Origin: Branchiostoma floridae | Lineage: Eukaryota > Chordata > Leptocardii > Amphioxiformes > Branchiostomatidae | Length of the DNA stretch: 64,000 nt | Reading direction: 5' to 3' | NCBI RefSeq assembly: GCF_000003815.2 | Contig: NC_049996.1 | Coordinates: 16,722,930 to 16,786,929, forward strand | Position numbers and translations under genes: made by a program | Shown: in pieces, positions 60,601 to 64,000 of the stretch | How the letters are laid out: every line of letters starts with the position of its first letter | How positions within the stretch are numbered: position 1 is the stretch's first letter | The notes under the pieces: generated by a model | Seen by the model: the letters and a program-made list of their open reading frames with translations, nothing else | The model's database searches: none | Told to the model about the DNA's origin: nothing

Positions 60601-63600
60601 NNNNNNNNNNNNNNNNNNNNNNNNNNNNNNNNNNNNNNNNNNNNNNNNNNNNNNNNNNNNNNNNNNNNNNNNNNNNNNNNNNNNNNNNNNNNNNNNNNNN
60701 NNNNNNNNNNNNNNNNNNNNNNNNNNNNNNNNNNNNNNNNNNNNNNNNNNNNNNNNNNNNNNNNNNNNNNNNNNNNNNNNNNNNNNNNNNNNNNNNNNNN
60801 NNNNNNNNNNNNNNNNNNNNNNNNNNNNNNNNNNNNNNNNNNNNNNNNNNNNNNNNNNNNNNNNNNNNNNNNNNNNNNNNNNNNNNNNNNNNNNNNNNNN
60901 NNNNNNNNNNNNNNNNNNNNNNNNNNNNNNNNNNNNNNNNNNNNNNNNNNNNNNNNNNNATTCTATGGTCTAATCGCGCAATTTGCCATTAGTGCTCTGA
61001 TTGAAACTTGTTTATATATTCAATTCAGCACCGAGGAGACAGTACCATGCCATGCTCTAATTCCTACATTACTTTTCTCGTTCATTCATTTGCCCATTCA
61101 TTCATCTTTCCTTTTCTCTTTTTCCAGAACAAGGCATGGCTTGTTGAGACGACTAAGATGCTGTTTGATCCATTCTTTCCTTCACTCATTTCTTCCCTCT
61201 CTCCCCAGATTGAGGCGTGGCTTGTAGAAACGACCAAGATGTTATTCGAGCTTGAGCAGCAGGCCCGGGCTGTGAAGACGAAGGAGGAGGCCAAGGCACT
61301 GTTACCCCCCGTGGATCATCCGGTCATTCCTTCACTCATTTTTTCCTTCCTTCCCCAGATCGAGGCGTGGCTGGTAGAGACCACTAAGATGTTATTCGAG
61401 CTTGAGCAGCAGGCCCGGGCTGTGAAGACAAAGGAGGAGGCCAAGGCACTGTAACAGTTACCCCCGTAGATCATACGTTCTTTCCTTCACTCATTTCTTC
61501 CCTCCTTCCCAGATCGAGGCGTGGCTGGTAGAGACCACTAAGATGTTATTCGAGCTTGAGCAGCAGGCCCGGGCTGTGAAGACAAAGGAGGAGGCCAAGG
61601 CACTGTAACAGTTACCCCCGTAGATCATACGTTCTTTCCTTCACTCATTTCTTCCCTCCTTCCCCAGATCGAGGCGTGGCTGGTAGAGACCACTAAGATG
61701 TTATTCGAGCTTGAGCAGCAGGCCCGGGCTGTGAAGACAAAGGAGGAGGCCAAGGCACTTATACCCCCCGTGGATCATACGTTCCTTCCTTCACTCATTC
61801 TTTCCTTCCTTCCCTCCCTGCCCAGATTGAGGCATGGCTTGTGGAGACGACTAAGATGTTATTCTAGCTTGAGCAGCAGGCCCGGGCTGTGAAGACGAAG
61901 GAGGAGGCCAAGGCGCTGTTACCCCCCGTGGATCATACGTTCATTCCTTCACTCATTCCTTCCTTCCCTCCTTCCCAGATCGAGGCGTGGCTGGTAGAGA
62001 CCACCAAGATGTTATTTGAGCTTGAGCAGCAGGCCCGGGCTGTGAAGACGAAGGAGGAGGCCAAGGCGCTGTTACCCCCTGTGGAGCAGAAGGCTAAGGA
62101 AGCCGAGATGCAGGAGGGGAGAGTCCGCTATGTCTCAGAGCTGTCCGTCAGGGTCCATGGTGGGTGTTTGATGTGAAGATAGATTTTTTCCTAAACCAGA
62201 TTTCACTACTGCCAATATGGCGTAAGGGTACAATGAACCAACTGGGTAAAAGTTATTTGCAATTGTGTTGAATATGTATCTATAAGTCTTCTGGCCATTC
62301 TTTTCATGGTTTACATGTTGGTATACTAAAGATCCCATGCACTTATTTGTTTTCTTCCATCCTTGAATAATTTAATCAGATTGGTATGTCACTGCATAAG
62401 TTGTGGTTGTCTCTTAGCTCTTGAATGATTTATTGACAAAATTTAGTTCCTAATAAGAACAGAAGAACTTGTGTCTGATGTCTATAATCATACCTTAATC
62501 ACAGCCTTGGCTAGTTGGGCAACCTAGGCTGCCTGTAATGTCGTCCAAACGACTAAATAAATAAATCACACCTTAAGACCAGCTTTCACATCAGGCTCTG
62601 TATTCAGGCTGATGTTTTGTTTCATGGACATTCTGTGCTTTAGACTCAGACTGTTTTCCAGGCTGATATTGCTGTTTCACTTTATTGTGAGTCAGTCAGC
62701 TACACATTCCTGCCTGCTGTAATACTACATCTCACTGACAGGCGGCGCTGTTTTACAGTTGCATCTGTGTTTGCAGTGTTGCTTCTCGGATTCGCCCGTC
62801 CATTTTCTTCATTTTCAACAAAAAAATGAGTTAAGGTCCAAGAAAAACTAATACATGTACATGGTTTGCTCGCAAACCTGTAAATATTGCCTTTCAGAGC
62901 CACATGCACATAATTTCAGTCTAAAGCAATGCCTTTTATTCAGAACATGAGTAACAAATCAAAGGAAGGGATTTATTGCACAAAATGAGCCATCTCTTTG
63001 GATGTTTTTTTTTGTTATTTGAGCCGTAGATCTTCACCCAAGACCTTTTGAAAAAATTTATCTTTATTTTTTTCGAACTGCTGTTCCATTTTTTTTTAGA
63101 AAAAAATCCAAGAAACAACAAACAAATTTCATGTGGCCCTATTCTTGTTTTCAGGAAAAGATGAGGGAGAGAAGGCGACGCGCCATGTGGTGGTACAGTT
63201 CCACGAGGTTCGGGAGACCATCACATACGTCCGCACGGAGATCAAGACCAAGATGCAGACGCTACCGTCTAAACACGACCTCGACATGAAGCCACAGATC
63301 GAAGTCATCAAGAAAGTCGAGACTCCTGTAAGTCCTCTTAGTTGCTTAAGACTAGGTCAAATCTTAAAGCCACTGTACAAAGTTGTCAAGAAAGTAGAGA
63401 CTCCCGTAGGTCTCCTTAGTTGCTTAAGACTTATGTTAGATCTTAAAGCCACAGATCGAAGTCATCAAGAAAGTCAAGACACCTGTAAGTTCTTTTAGTT
63501 GCTTAAGGCTAATCTTAAATCTTAAAGACACAGATCGAAGTCATCAAGAAAGTGGAGACACATGTAGACTAATCTTCAATCTAAAACCTGCAGTTCGAAG

Positions 63601-64000
63601 TCATCAAGAAAGACAAGACTCCTGTAAGTGCTTGGTTCCTTAAGGCTAATCTTACATCTTAAAGCCGCAAAACACAGTCATCAAGAAAGTCGAGACACCT
63701 CTTACATGCTTAAGACAAGGTGATATCGTAAAGTTTTGATTTTATATGATATAAACATATCGAATATAACACGTTGTGTTCCCTACCACCTGGAAATTGA
63801 TCTGAAGGCAAGAAGACATTTTATAAGACATAGTCCATTGTACTATATTTTTCTTACTTGATAATAATTGTAGACTTCACATAACTGTTTGTTGAATTTC
63901 TTCCAGTTGACCAGATTGTGTGTTTTATATTCTTTTCATACCCTGTAGACAAAGTTTGAGCTCCTGTCACCCCCTCCCCCCAAGAAGAAAGTGGTTCCTC
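27518..64000 (+). CDS. CCDC141: CCDC141-like gene (spectrin-type coiled-coil protein), 3' end outside the window
   Basis: Twenty-one exons join in phase: 27518-27634, 39451-39573, 43598-43700, 44161-44249, 44868-44976, 45571-45809, 46989-47111, 47780-47971, 48502-48672, 50030-50209, 51313-51438, 52982-53170, 53956-54069, 54956-55021, 55477-55584, 57047-57196, 58325-58453, 59861-60052, 61979-62159, 63155-63327 and 63949 onward, about 975 codons. The start fits a strong Kozak (gccATGg). Landmarks shared with recalled human CCDC141 are TIVVQSGRGKIVVAIL, YEAMAESLGEAW, LHDRRRH and KTKEEAKALLPPVEQ. Human CCDC141 (CAMDI) is a coiled-coil protein linked to DISC1, myosin II and neuronal migration, and ends in an Ig domain that would lie beyond this window. 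The role here is by homology only. The 479-N gap falls in an intron whose flanking exons join correctly. Confidence 0.87.
28760..29425 (+). repeat. About 130 bp tandem array, 5 copies
   Basis: Units start near 28764, 28902, 29036, 29166 and 29296 and share tttacaaacattttggcttc, aaaccagagaaatgcatta and tgggaatgcgctggtttgcg. They lie in intron 1, far from any exon, so tandem duplication here is not tied to a splice site. Preceding intron sequence (27635-28760) shows nothing recognisable. Confidence 0.9.
30222..30338 (+). repeat. 39 bp tandem repeat, 3 copies
   Basis: Three exact or nearly exact 39 bp units contain atcagagatgtgtgttacag and gctgttagtgctgtcc. The length is a multiple of 3 and frames stay open, but nothing else suggests coding. 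Confidence 0.93.
31388..31560 (+). repeat. Purine-rich low-complexity tract
   Basis: A long run of a and g (aaagaaggaaaaaaagaagt and similar) covers about 170 bp. The open frames across it are compositional. Confidence 0.9.
32228..32413. mobile_element. MITE with CTGTAAATGC-type ends and TA flanks
   Basis: The left end ctgtaaatgcagaaatgttc and right end aaatgcatttgcag are inverted, with TA on both sides. Internal ttcgcggttttcgcggtgg and accaccgcgaaaaaag are imperfectly mirrored. It is related to 19095-19301 and to the ends of 6361-7731. Confidence 0.8.
32709..32827. mobile_element. Small hairpin MITE (TAGCCTG family)
   Basis: Left tagcctgatgtccagccgta and right tacggctagatactaggcta are inverted, and inner arms gcttcccgagtctcttgtgc / agaagagactcgggag continue the stem. 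The whole 119 bp folds on itself. Confidence 0.85.
32871..33003. mobile_element. Small hairpin MITE (TAGCCTG family), second element
   Basis: Left tagcctgagtaccatcctcc and right ggatgttactctgaggcta are inverted. The inner arms carry cttgcgtggttagcaagcg. It lies 43 bp after the previous element and shares its end with the element at 54171. Confidence 0.82.
33089..33784 (+). repeat. 100 bp minisatellite, 7 copies
   Basis: Units of exactly 100 bp (ccagatggagatacttagcc repeated at 33091, 33191, 33291, 33391, 33491, 33591 and 33691) differ by only a few bases. Such homogeneity points to a recent expansion. It lies in intron 1 of the CCDC141-like gene. Confidence 0.97.
34358..34711. mobile_element. 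Inverted-repeat element (CTTAGGCCRCACC)
   Basis: Left cttaaggccacaccaatttt and right aaaattggtgcggcctaag are inverted with one extra base on the left. The arms extend about 32 bp. Fragments of the same end occur near 23060 and 63105. Confidence 0.85.
35199..35379. mobile_element. Short relative of the 6361 element, TA flanked
   Basis: It has ctgttatgttcacagttttc on the left and acaaagtgaattacag on the right, with TA on both sides. Ends and internal cacggtgacgactgt match the ends of 6361-7731, so it is probably an internally deleted copy. Confidence 0.7.
36116..37059. mobile_element. 0.94 kb inverted-repeat element with internal repeats
   Basis: The left ctagcagaggcggaggcacc and right ggtgccgccgccactgcctag complement are inverted with few mismatches. 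Inside, a segment like ccctctgaaacgccatttcc recurs about five times (36260, 36450, 36650, 36840), giving internal units of about 190 bp. It shares gggggtccgggggcatgc with the element at 22360. No transposase frame was seen. Confidence 0.8.
37291..37565 (+). mobile_element. SINE family A copy
   Basis: A tRNA-like head has A box tagcacagtggtagc and B box gggttcgaatcc, followed by the core cttgtgcccttgggaaaggc and later gctaaagaacccc. It lacks tRNA-gene features such as a stable cloverleaf, and shares its body with 9398-9653 and 44531-44760. Confidence 0.85.
37599..38365 (+). repeat. 18 bp minisatellite, about 42 copies
   Basis: The unit is ttcttggtgcgcacatg with one more base, varying mainly between gtgcgcac and gtgcgcatat, both palindromic centres. 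The unit length is a multiple of 3 and lacks stops, so long open frames run on both strands. The array ends directly in the 3' half of a hAT-like MITE. Confidence 0.97.
38366..38539. mobile_element. 3' half of the hAT-like MITE
   Basis: This matches the right half of 18591-18951 (tctaacacttagatgtcaag, gggtgcacctgggtgcacat, agttcgagccct). The left half is missing, its place taken by the 18 bp minisatellite. Confidence 0.8.
39451..39573 (+). CDS. CCDC141: CCDC141-like exon 2
   Basis: The acceptor is tgcttggcag and the donor is gtgaga; phase 0 to 0, 41 codons. It encodes SLQDIQLRIADAMPG, LLEVGRSLEEAKRL and HEDLMGKLK. Recalled human CCDC141 has VQLQLAEAQPNLLEIG here, a clear match. Confidence 0.9.
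39625..40016. mobile_element. Fold-back element with about 115 bp arms
   Basis: The left arm (caattcaatatctctacaac through gaactggcagaacaattcaa) is mirrored at 39907-40016 (ttgaattgttctgccagttc through acattgaattg). The loop is about 170 bp. No coding frame is present. Confidence 0.87.
40880..41640 (+). repeat. Degenerate 160-190 bp tandem array, 5 units
   Basis: Units share gtgactcctcaaccttaatt, agtggccctgtcag and ggagattcatttcctagagc (starts near 40889, 41049, 41237, 41408 and 41596). The array is diverged and lies in intron 2. Confidence 0.8.
41645..43590. other. Intron 2 remainder, nothing firm
   Basis: A tRNA-like stretch near 41640-41730 (gggttcaattcccgg) may be a SINE remnant. Otherwise I see no exon, repeat array or element with clear ends. 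Confidence 0.4.
43598..43700 (+). CDS. CCDC141: CCDC141-like exon 3
   Basis: The acceptor is acttgtttag and the donor is gtgagc; starts in phase 0, ends after one base. It encodes GKQGHVNELLHQAD then DVYEAMAESLG. YxAMAETLGEAW is identical in recalled human CCDC141 apart from conservative change, across this exon and the next. Confidence 0.91.
44161..44249 (+). CDS. CCDC141: CCDC141-like exon 4
   Basis: The acceptor is tttgctacag and the donor is gtgaga. Two bases complete the split glycine codon. It encodes EAWKDLNAQLEDRR then LLLDAAILFHESVKQ, a typical coiled-coil helix. Confidence 0.88.
44531..44760 (+). mobile_element. SINE family A copy
   Basis: It has A box tagtacagtggtagtg, B box ccggttcgaatcc and core cttgtgcccttgggaaaggc. 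It ends in a (gat)n tract at 44766-44785, 82 bp before exon 5. Confidence 0.85.
44868..44976 (+). CDS. CCDC141: CCDC141-like exon 5
   Basis: The acceptor is ctcatgtccag and the donor is gtaatt; phase 0, ends after one base. It encodes FTDKLNMAHRLFSP then DTIRLQLQKHHQTKK. It aligns by eye with FAIKIDQAEDFLQ of recalled CCDC141. Confidence 0.85.
45235..45545 (+). repeat. About 73 bp intronic array, 4 units
   Basis: Units contain gatattgcttgacattgttc, taaatttgaattttacctt and a poly-A/poly-C tract ending in cag. The cag ends are acceptor-like, but no exon sequence is included. Confidence 0.9.
45571..45809 (+). CDS. CCDC141: CCDC141-like exon 6
   Basis: The acceptor is ttctctctag and the donor is gtaagt; two bases complete a codon, end phase 0. 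It encodes EASMETMNRGQVLLD, CYGVEHMLENLHDRR and LEKSLQLCIWKQEVN. LLELLQDRRRQLD and LQICQWDQQEN in recalled human CCDC141 align well. Confidence 0.9.
45868..46210 (+). repeat. Donor-side copies of exon 6 (2)
   Basis: A copy of the last ~92 nt with donor lies at 45879-45968 (agacgccacatggaggaggt, ending gtcaatgatgtaagttt). A second, degraded copy lies at 46150-46200. The first contains a stop (ttgtag) relative to the exon frame. Confidence 0.88.
46267..46366. other. Assembly gap (100 N)
   Basis: A run of exactly 100 N between exons 6 and 7. The exons on either side join in phase 0, and NDLFTWLTG fits the recalled family order, so no exon need be missing. Confidence 0.95.
46510..46988 (+). repeat. 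Acceptor-side copies of exon 7 (3 decoys)
   Basis: Copies start at 46524, 46636 and 46787, each with an AG acceptor and the first ~68 nt of exon 7, ending at the codons for MGTIL. Between them lie expanding runs of acctgtgttacctgtctc. Spacings of 112, 151 and 202 bp show the runs growing toward the true exon. Confidence 0.94.
46989..47111 (+). CDS. CCDC141: CCDC141-like exon 7
   Basis: The acceptor is ttcccctacag and the donor is gtaagc; phase 0 to 0, 41 codons. It encodes LFTWLTGVVDTFL, MHADMGTILPAAL and SNHERLEKDMK. The opening F-x-WL is helix A of a spectrin-type repeat. Confidence 0.88.
47780..47971 (+). CDS. CCDC141: CCDC141-like exon 8
   Basis: The acceptor is gtcccttgcag and the donor is gtaggt; phase 0 to 0, 64 codons. 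It encodes DREPQVDIVLQAAEE, HWGRVGRVVRKRIG and IYVAFHKLARR. The upstream intron (47112-47779) shows nothing. Confidence 0.88.
47972..48250 (+). repeat. Donor-side array of exon 8 (4 copies)
   Basis: Four copies of gccttccacaagctggccag, then gagggtaggtcatgctctttaacc, follow the exon at about 68 bp intervals (donors near 48038, 48106, 48168 and 48231). None has an acceptor. Confidence 0.94.
48502..48672 (+). CDS. CCDC141: CCDC141-like exon 9
   Basis: The acceptor is ctcgttcccag and the donor is gtaagt; phase 0 to 0, 57 codons. It encodes LANEMDDLDELLKRT, WKEVQEAFTVMERKG and REFLSEVKL, a spectrin-like helical pair. Confidence 0.88.
49540..50029 (+). repeat. Acceptor-side copies of exon 10
   Basis: Short degenerate copies (tgagatgaccccagctagac and similar) lie near 49545, 49690, 49755 and 49835. 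A longer one at 49897-49995 carries acceptor gtacctgtag and 99 nt of exon 10 to the codons for TIQDQ, then breaks to a stop. The series becomes more exact toward the true exon. Confidence 0.88.
50030..50209 (+). CDS. CCDC141: CCDC141-like exon 10
   Basis: The acceptor is cacacctgtag and the donor is gtaaat; phase 0 to 0, 60 codons. It encodes VRDDPQLDTERAVL, VETLLEHFGERKRTI and WLRFMQEVKK. Confidence 0.88.
50210..51312. other. Intron 10
   Basis: The start holds three copies of a 17 bp unit (cgtccttttgtttcata, 50218-50269). The remainder shows no element with clear ends, though 50930-51180 is imperfectly self-complementary with 50440-50600 by eye. Confidence 0.4.
51313..51438 (+). CDS. CCDC141: CCDC141-like exon 11
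   Basis: The acceptor is gtgtgtccccag and the donor is gttagg; phase 0 to 0, 42 codons. It encodes TIEWIMSLEREIFP then LEDAVDLQDKLRKFM. The TIEWI opening is helix A of a spectrin-type repeat. Confidence 0.88.
51439..52172 (+). repeat. 92 bp donor-side array of exon 11 (8 copies)
   Basis: Eight units hold the last ~60 nt of exon 11 (gaggatgcagtcgacctgca, then gaagttcatgcc), the donor gaggttagg and a gtttgtttgtttg tract. Seven keep the donor; the last is altered to cagcataagt. No copy has the exon's 5' half or its acceptor. Units are close to identical, suggesting recent expansion. Confidence 0.96.
52580..52981 (+). repeat. Acceptor-side copies of exon 12 (3 decoys)
   Basis: Copies begin at about 52591, 52723 and 52854, each after a cag, with 70-75 nt of exon. 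Two read into a TAG stop at the point where the true exon reads CCACAG (52667 and 52796). The third has lost a base (gagggcatg) and is out of frame. Confidence 0.93.
52982..53170 (+). CDS. CCDC141: CCDC141-like exon 12
   Basis: The acceptor is gccaccaatag and the donor is gtttgg; phase 0 to 0, 63 codons. It encodes KTSEVVEGHVKTAEM, LIMDLLRVHQRFQAR and LLLEMAIAFFDNINK. It is the only complete member of a four-copy series. Confidence 0.87.
53171..53955. other. Pyrimidine-rich intron 12
   Basis: A long ct-rich stretch (tttcttctttctttatcttt and similar) without repeats of exon sequence. I see nothing else in it. Confidence 0.5.
53956..54069 (+). CDS. CCDC141: CCDC141-like exon 13
   Basis: The acceptor is gtccctccccag and the donor gtgatt is weak; phase 0 to 0, 38 codons. 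It encodes TDWLLRKNMKEYQR then AAANHAIEEHSLSQ. The TDWLL start is helix A of a spectrin-type repeat. Confidence 0.82.
54171..54553. mobile_element. Inverted-repeat element (AGCCTGGGTACCAT)
   Basis: Left agcctgggtaccatccgg and right tgatggtacccaggct are inverted. The same TAGCCTGRGTACCAT end occurs at 32871, so this is a longer relative. No transposase frame is visible. Confidence 0.82.
54956..55021 (+). CDS. CCDC141: CCDC141-like exon 14
   Basis: The acceptor is gtgttttccag and the donor is gtgagt; phase 0 to 0, 22 codons. It encodes LNMLIDKADKDFKQ then SPQDAKQ. Confidence 0.85.
55197..55410 (-). mobile_element. SINE family B copy
   Basis: Read on the minus strand, it matches 57698-57985: the head gtagtccaatggttagtaac, middle ccttaggacaggacatcaag and the end gtctgtcttctctgtcacaa. 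It is a diverged copy. Confidence 0.6.
55477..55584 (+). CDS. CCDC141: CCDC141-like exon 15
   Basis: The acceptor is ccttcctacag and the donor is gtgagc; phase 0 to 0, 36 codons. It encodes VEDFLRQHEAVKKD, VSKVFDHTTDSGEK and IVLRVREN. Confidence 0.87.
55856..57046 (+). repeat. Acceptor-side array of exon 16 (10 decoys)
   Basis: Units start after AG acceptors at 55864, 55975, 56094, 56208, 56326, 56449, 56568, 56705, 56819 and 56933. Each holds the first ~70 nt of exon 16 (gaaggtgtagatgcagccag to gacatgaggagg), then an intron piece with tttacttgtttactgtttac and ttgttgtttacag. The last three units and the exon are exactly 114 bp (38 codons) apart and stay open in the exon's frame. The first unit is the most diverged; the copy at 56094 has a TAG. 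Confidence 0.97.
57047..57196 (+). CDS. CCDC141: CCDC141-like exon 16
   Basis: The acceptor is gttatttacag and the donor is gtgagg; phase 0 to 0, 50 codons. It encodes EGVDAARVTVEQAL, IQWLKEWEEHRRRL and MCQLLKDIEK. Only this copy carries the second half and a donor. Confidence 0.88.
57355..57560. repeat. Possible dispersed repeat with a tcac run
   Basis: The segment begins with four cactcact units and continues with ctccggtttaacgtctgttg and atcccatgggggttagacat. It resembles the style of repeat seen at 25232-25350 but its limits are unclear. Confidence 0.35.
57698..57985 (+). mobile_element. SINE family B copy (best preserved)
   Basis: A tRNA-like head has gtagcgtgcagtggttagtg and gtaagtttgattcca, followed by gcagtccttaggacaggacg and ttgtgcttgccgaaaagagt. 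It ends in gtgagctaaaactgggttga. Related minus-strand copies are at 8222 and 55197. Confidence 0.7.
58008..58272. mobile_element. Fold-back MITE with about 90 bp arms
   Basis: Left cagttactatcaatttttct and right aattgatagtaactg are inverted, and the arms continue through gaacgtacctccaaatttt / aaatttggaggtacgttctc. It ends about 53 bp before exon 17. Confidence 0.88.
58325..58453 (+). CDS. CCDC141: CCDC141-like exon 17
   Basis: The acceptor is gttttccccag and the donor is gtacgg; phase 0 to 0, 43 codons. It encodes LREQLSELADQLLE, FQTQLKEAKTSHTI and IIVQKFDDFTSQVT. Confidence 0.87.
58454..59775 (+). repeat. Donor-side array of exon 17 (7 copies)
   Basis: The exon end (gcatcatcgtgcagaagttt, gacttcacaagccaagtcac) with its donor recurs near 58531, 58707, 58876, 59003, 59147, 59325 and 59728, at 125-180 bp intervals with occasional longer gaps. 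Intron filler is rich in tctgtatctgtatct. Later copies are more diverged. A 290-codon minus-strand frame is a shadow of this array. Confidence 0.92.
59861..60052 (+). CDS. CCDC141: CCDC141-like exon 18
   Basis: The acceptor is tatgttccag and the donor is gtgagt; phase 0 to 0, 64 codons. It encodes AFRYRFEGLSGQVDE, WHRFLQDFDAFGTR and LAQQLFTNMQE. The codons for FLQD contain an acceptor-like cttcctacag within the exon. Confidence 0.88.
60082..60180 (+). repeat. Copy of the exon 18 end, possible new exon at 60111-60173
   Basis: A 92 bp copy of exon 18's 3' part carries the former coding segment gtttcctgcag, which now reads as a good acceptor, then 63 nt in phase 0 encoding DFDAFGTRLPLAQQ and the rest of the exon end, then donor gtgagt. 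If spliced it would add 21 residues without shifting the frame. Differences from exon 18 in the 63 nt are few and mostly synonymous. Confidence 0.6.
60481..60959. other. Assembly gap (479 N)
   Basis: The gap lies in intron 18. Exons 18 and 19 join in phase 0, and recalled human CCDC141 runs through the join without extra sequence, so no exon appears to be missing. Confidence 0.95.
61125..61978 (+). repeat. Acceptor-side array of exon 19 (6 decoys)
   Basis: A short diverged copy at 61129 and five longer ones at 61209, 61359, 61513, 61668 and 61826 each follow a ccccag acceptor and encode IEAWLVETTKMLF with KTKEEAKAL or a close version. They then run into gttacccc and a cattccttcactcatt piece. 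The copies at 61359 and 61513 end in TAA, and the one at 61826 has a TAG in place of GAG. None has a donor. Confidence 0.96.
61979..62159 (+). CDS. CCDC141: CCDC141-like exon 19
   Basis: The acceptor is tccttcccag and the donor is gtgggt; phase 0, ends after one base. It encodes IEAWLVETTKMLFE, KTKEEAKALLPPVEQ and YVSELSVRVH. Recalled human has KTKEAVKILHQQF in the same place. Confidence 0.89.
62160..63154. other. Intron 19
   Basis: A SINE-like tail (aacgactaaataaataaat) lies near 62548-62568. A fragment of the 34358 element's end (aagaaacaacaaacaaattt) lies near 63111. Nothing else was recognised. Confidence 0.45.
63155..63327 (+). CDS. CCDC141: CCDC141-like exon 20
   Basis: The acceptor is cttgttttcag and the donor is gtaagt; two bases complete a glycine codon, end phase 0. 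It encodes KDEGEKATRHVVVQF, HEVRETITYVRTEI and EVIKKVETP. Confidence 0.88.
63328..63695 (+). repeat. Donor-side array of exon 20 (about 5 copies)
   Basis: The exon end (agatcgaagtcatcaagaaa with gtcgagactcctgtaagt) recurs near 63380, 63450, 63527, 63595 and 63670 at about 70-75 bp. Two copies keep a ct|gtaag donor (63486 and 63625) and others have lost it. Confidence 0.9.
63949..64000 (+). CDS. CCDC141: CCDC141-like exon 21 (cut by the window end)
   Basis: The acceptor is taccctgtag; phase 0. It encodes TKFELLSPPPPKKK and continues past the edge. The proline- and lysine-rich start marks a change from helical to probably disordered sequence. Confidence 0.75.

Noticed and set aside
60295-61227. 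Open frames through the N gap
   Set aside because: Most of their length is unknown sequence, and the flanks are intron and decoy copies.

Overview
The window is animal genomic DNA. It has AT-rich introns, clean GT-AG exon boundaries, tRNA-derived SINEs, many short inverted-repeat transposons and two runs of N (46267-46366 and 60481-60959). No sequence names the species. The pair of genes, the small exons, the abundant MITEs and the many tandem repeats suggest an invertebrate chordate, most likely a lancelet (Branchiostoma). That is an inference, not a match I could run.

Two genes lie head to tail on the + strand. The first (299-14986, 5' end outside the window) is a SESTD1-like gene: a Sec14/CRAL-TRIO domain in exons E1-E4, a helical linker in E5-E6, then spectrin-type repeats in E7-E16. 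The 16 exons join in phase into about 732 codons before a stop. The second (27518 to beyond 64000) is a CCDC141-like gene. It starts at a strong Kozak ATG, has an 11.8 kb first intron, and has 21 exons in the window that join in phase into about 975 codons of spectrin-type coiled-coil protein. In human, SESTD1 and CCDC141 are also neighbours in the same orientation (2q31, beside TTN, from recall), so the window appears to hold an old conserved gene pair.

Layout: 1-14986 SESTD1-like exons and introns; 14990-15975 a dense cluster of TGATAATTATCA palindromes; 16000-27300 intergenic DNA with several inverted-repeat elements; 27518-39450 exon 1 and the large first intron of the CCDC141-like gene, filled with minisatellites (39, 130, 100 and 18 bp units), MITEs and a SINE; 39451-64000 the remaining exons.

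The most unusual property is that more than half of the 37 exons carry tandem arrays across one of their splice junctions. Each unit contains a piece of exon plus its acceptor or donor site, so one intact exon sits beside 1 to 10 decoy splice sites. Acceptor-side arrays end in the intact exon and donor-side arrays begin with it. One such duplication (60111-60173) has a complete acceptor, an in-frame 63 nt body and a donor, and may be a newly formed exon.
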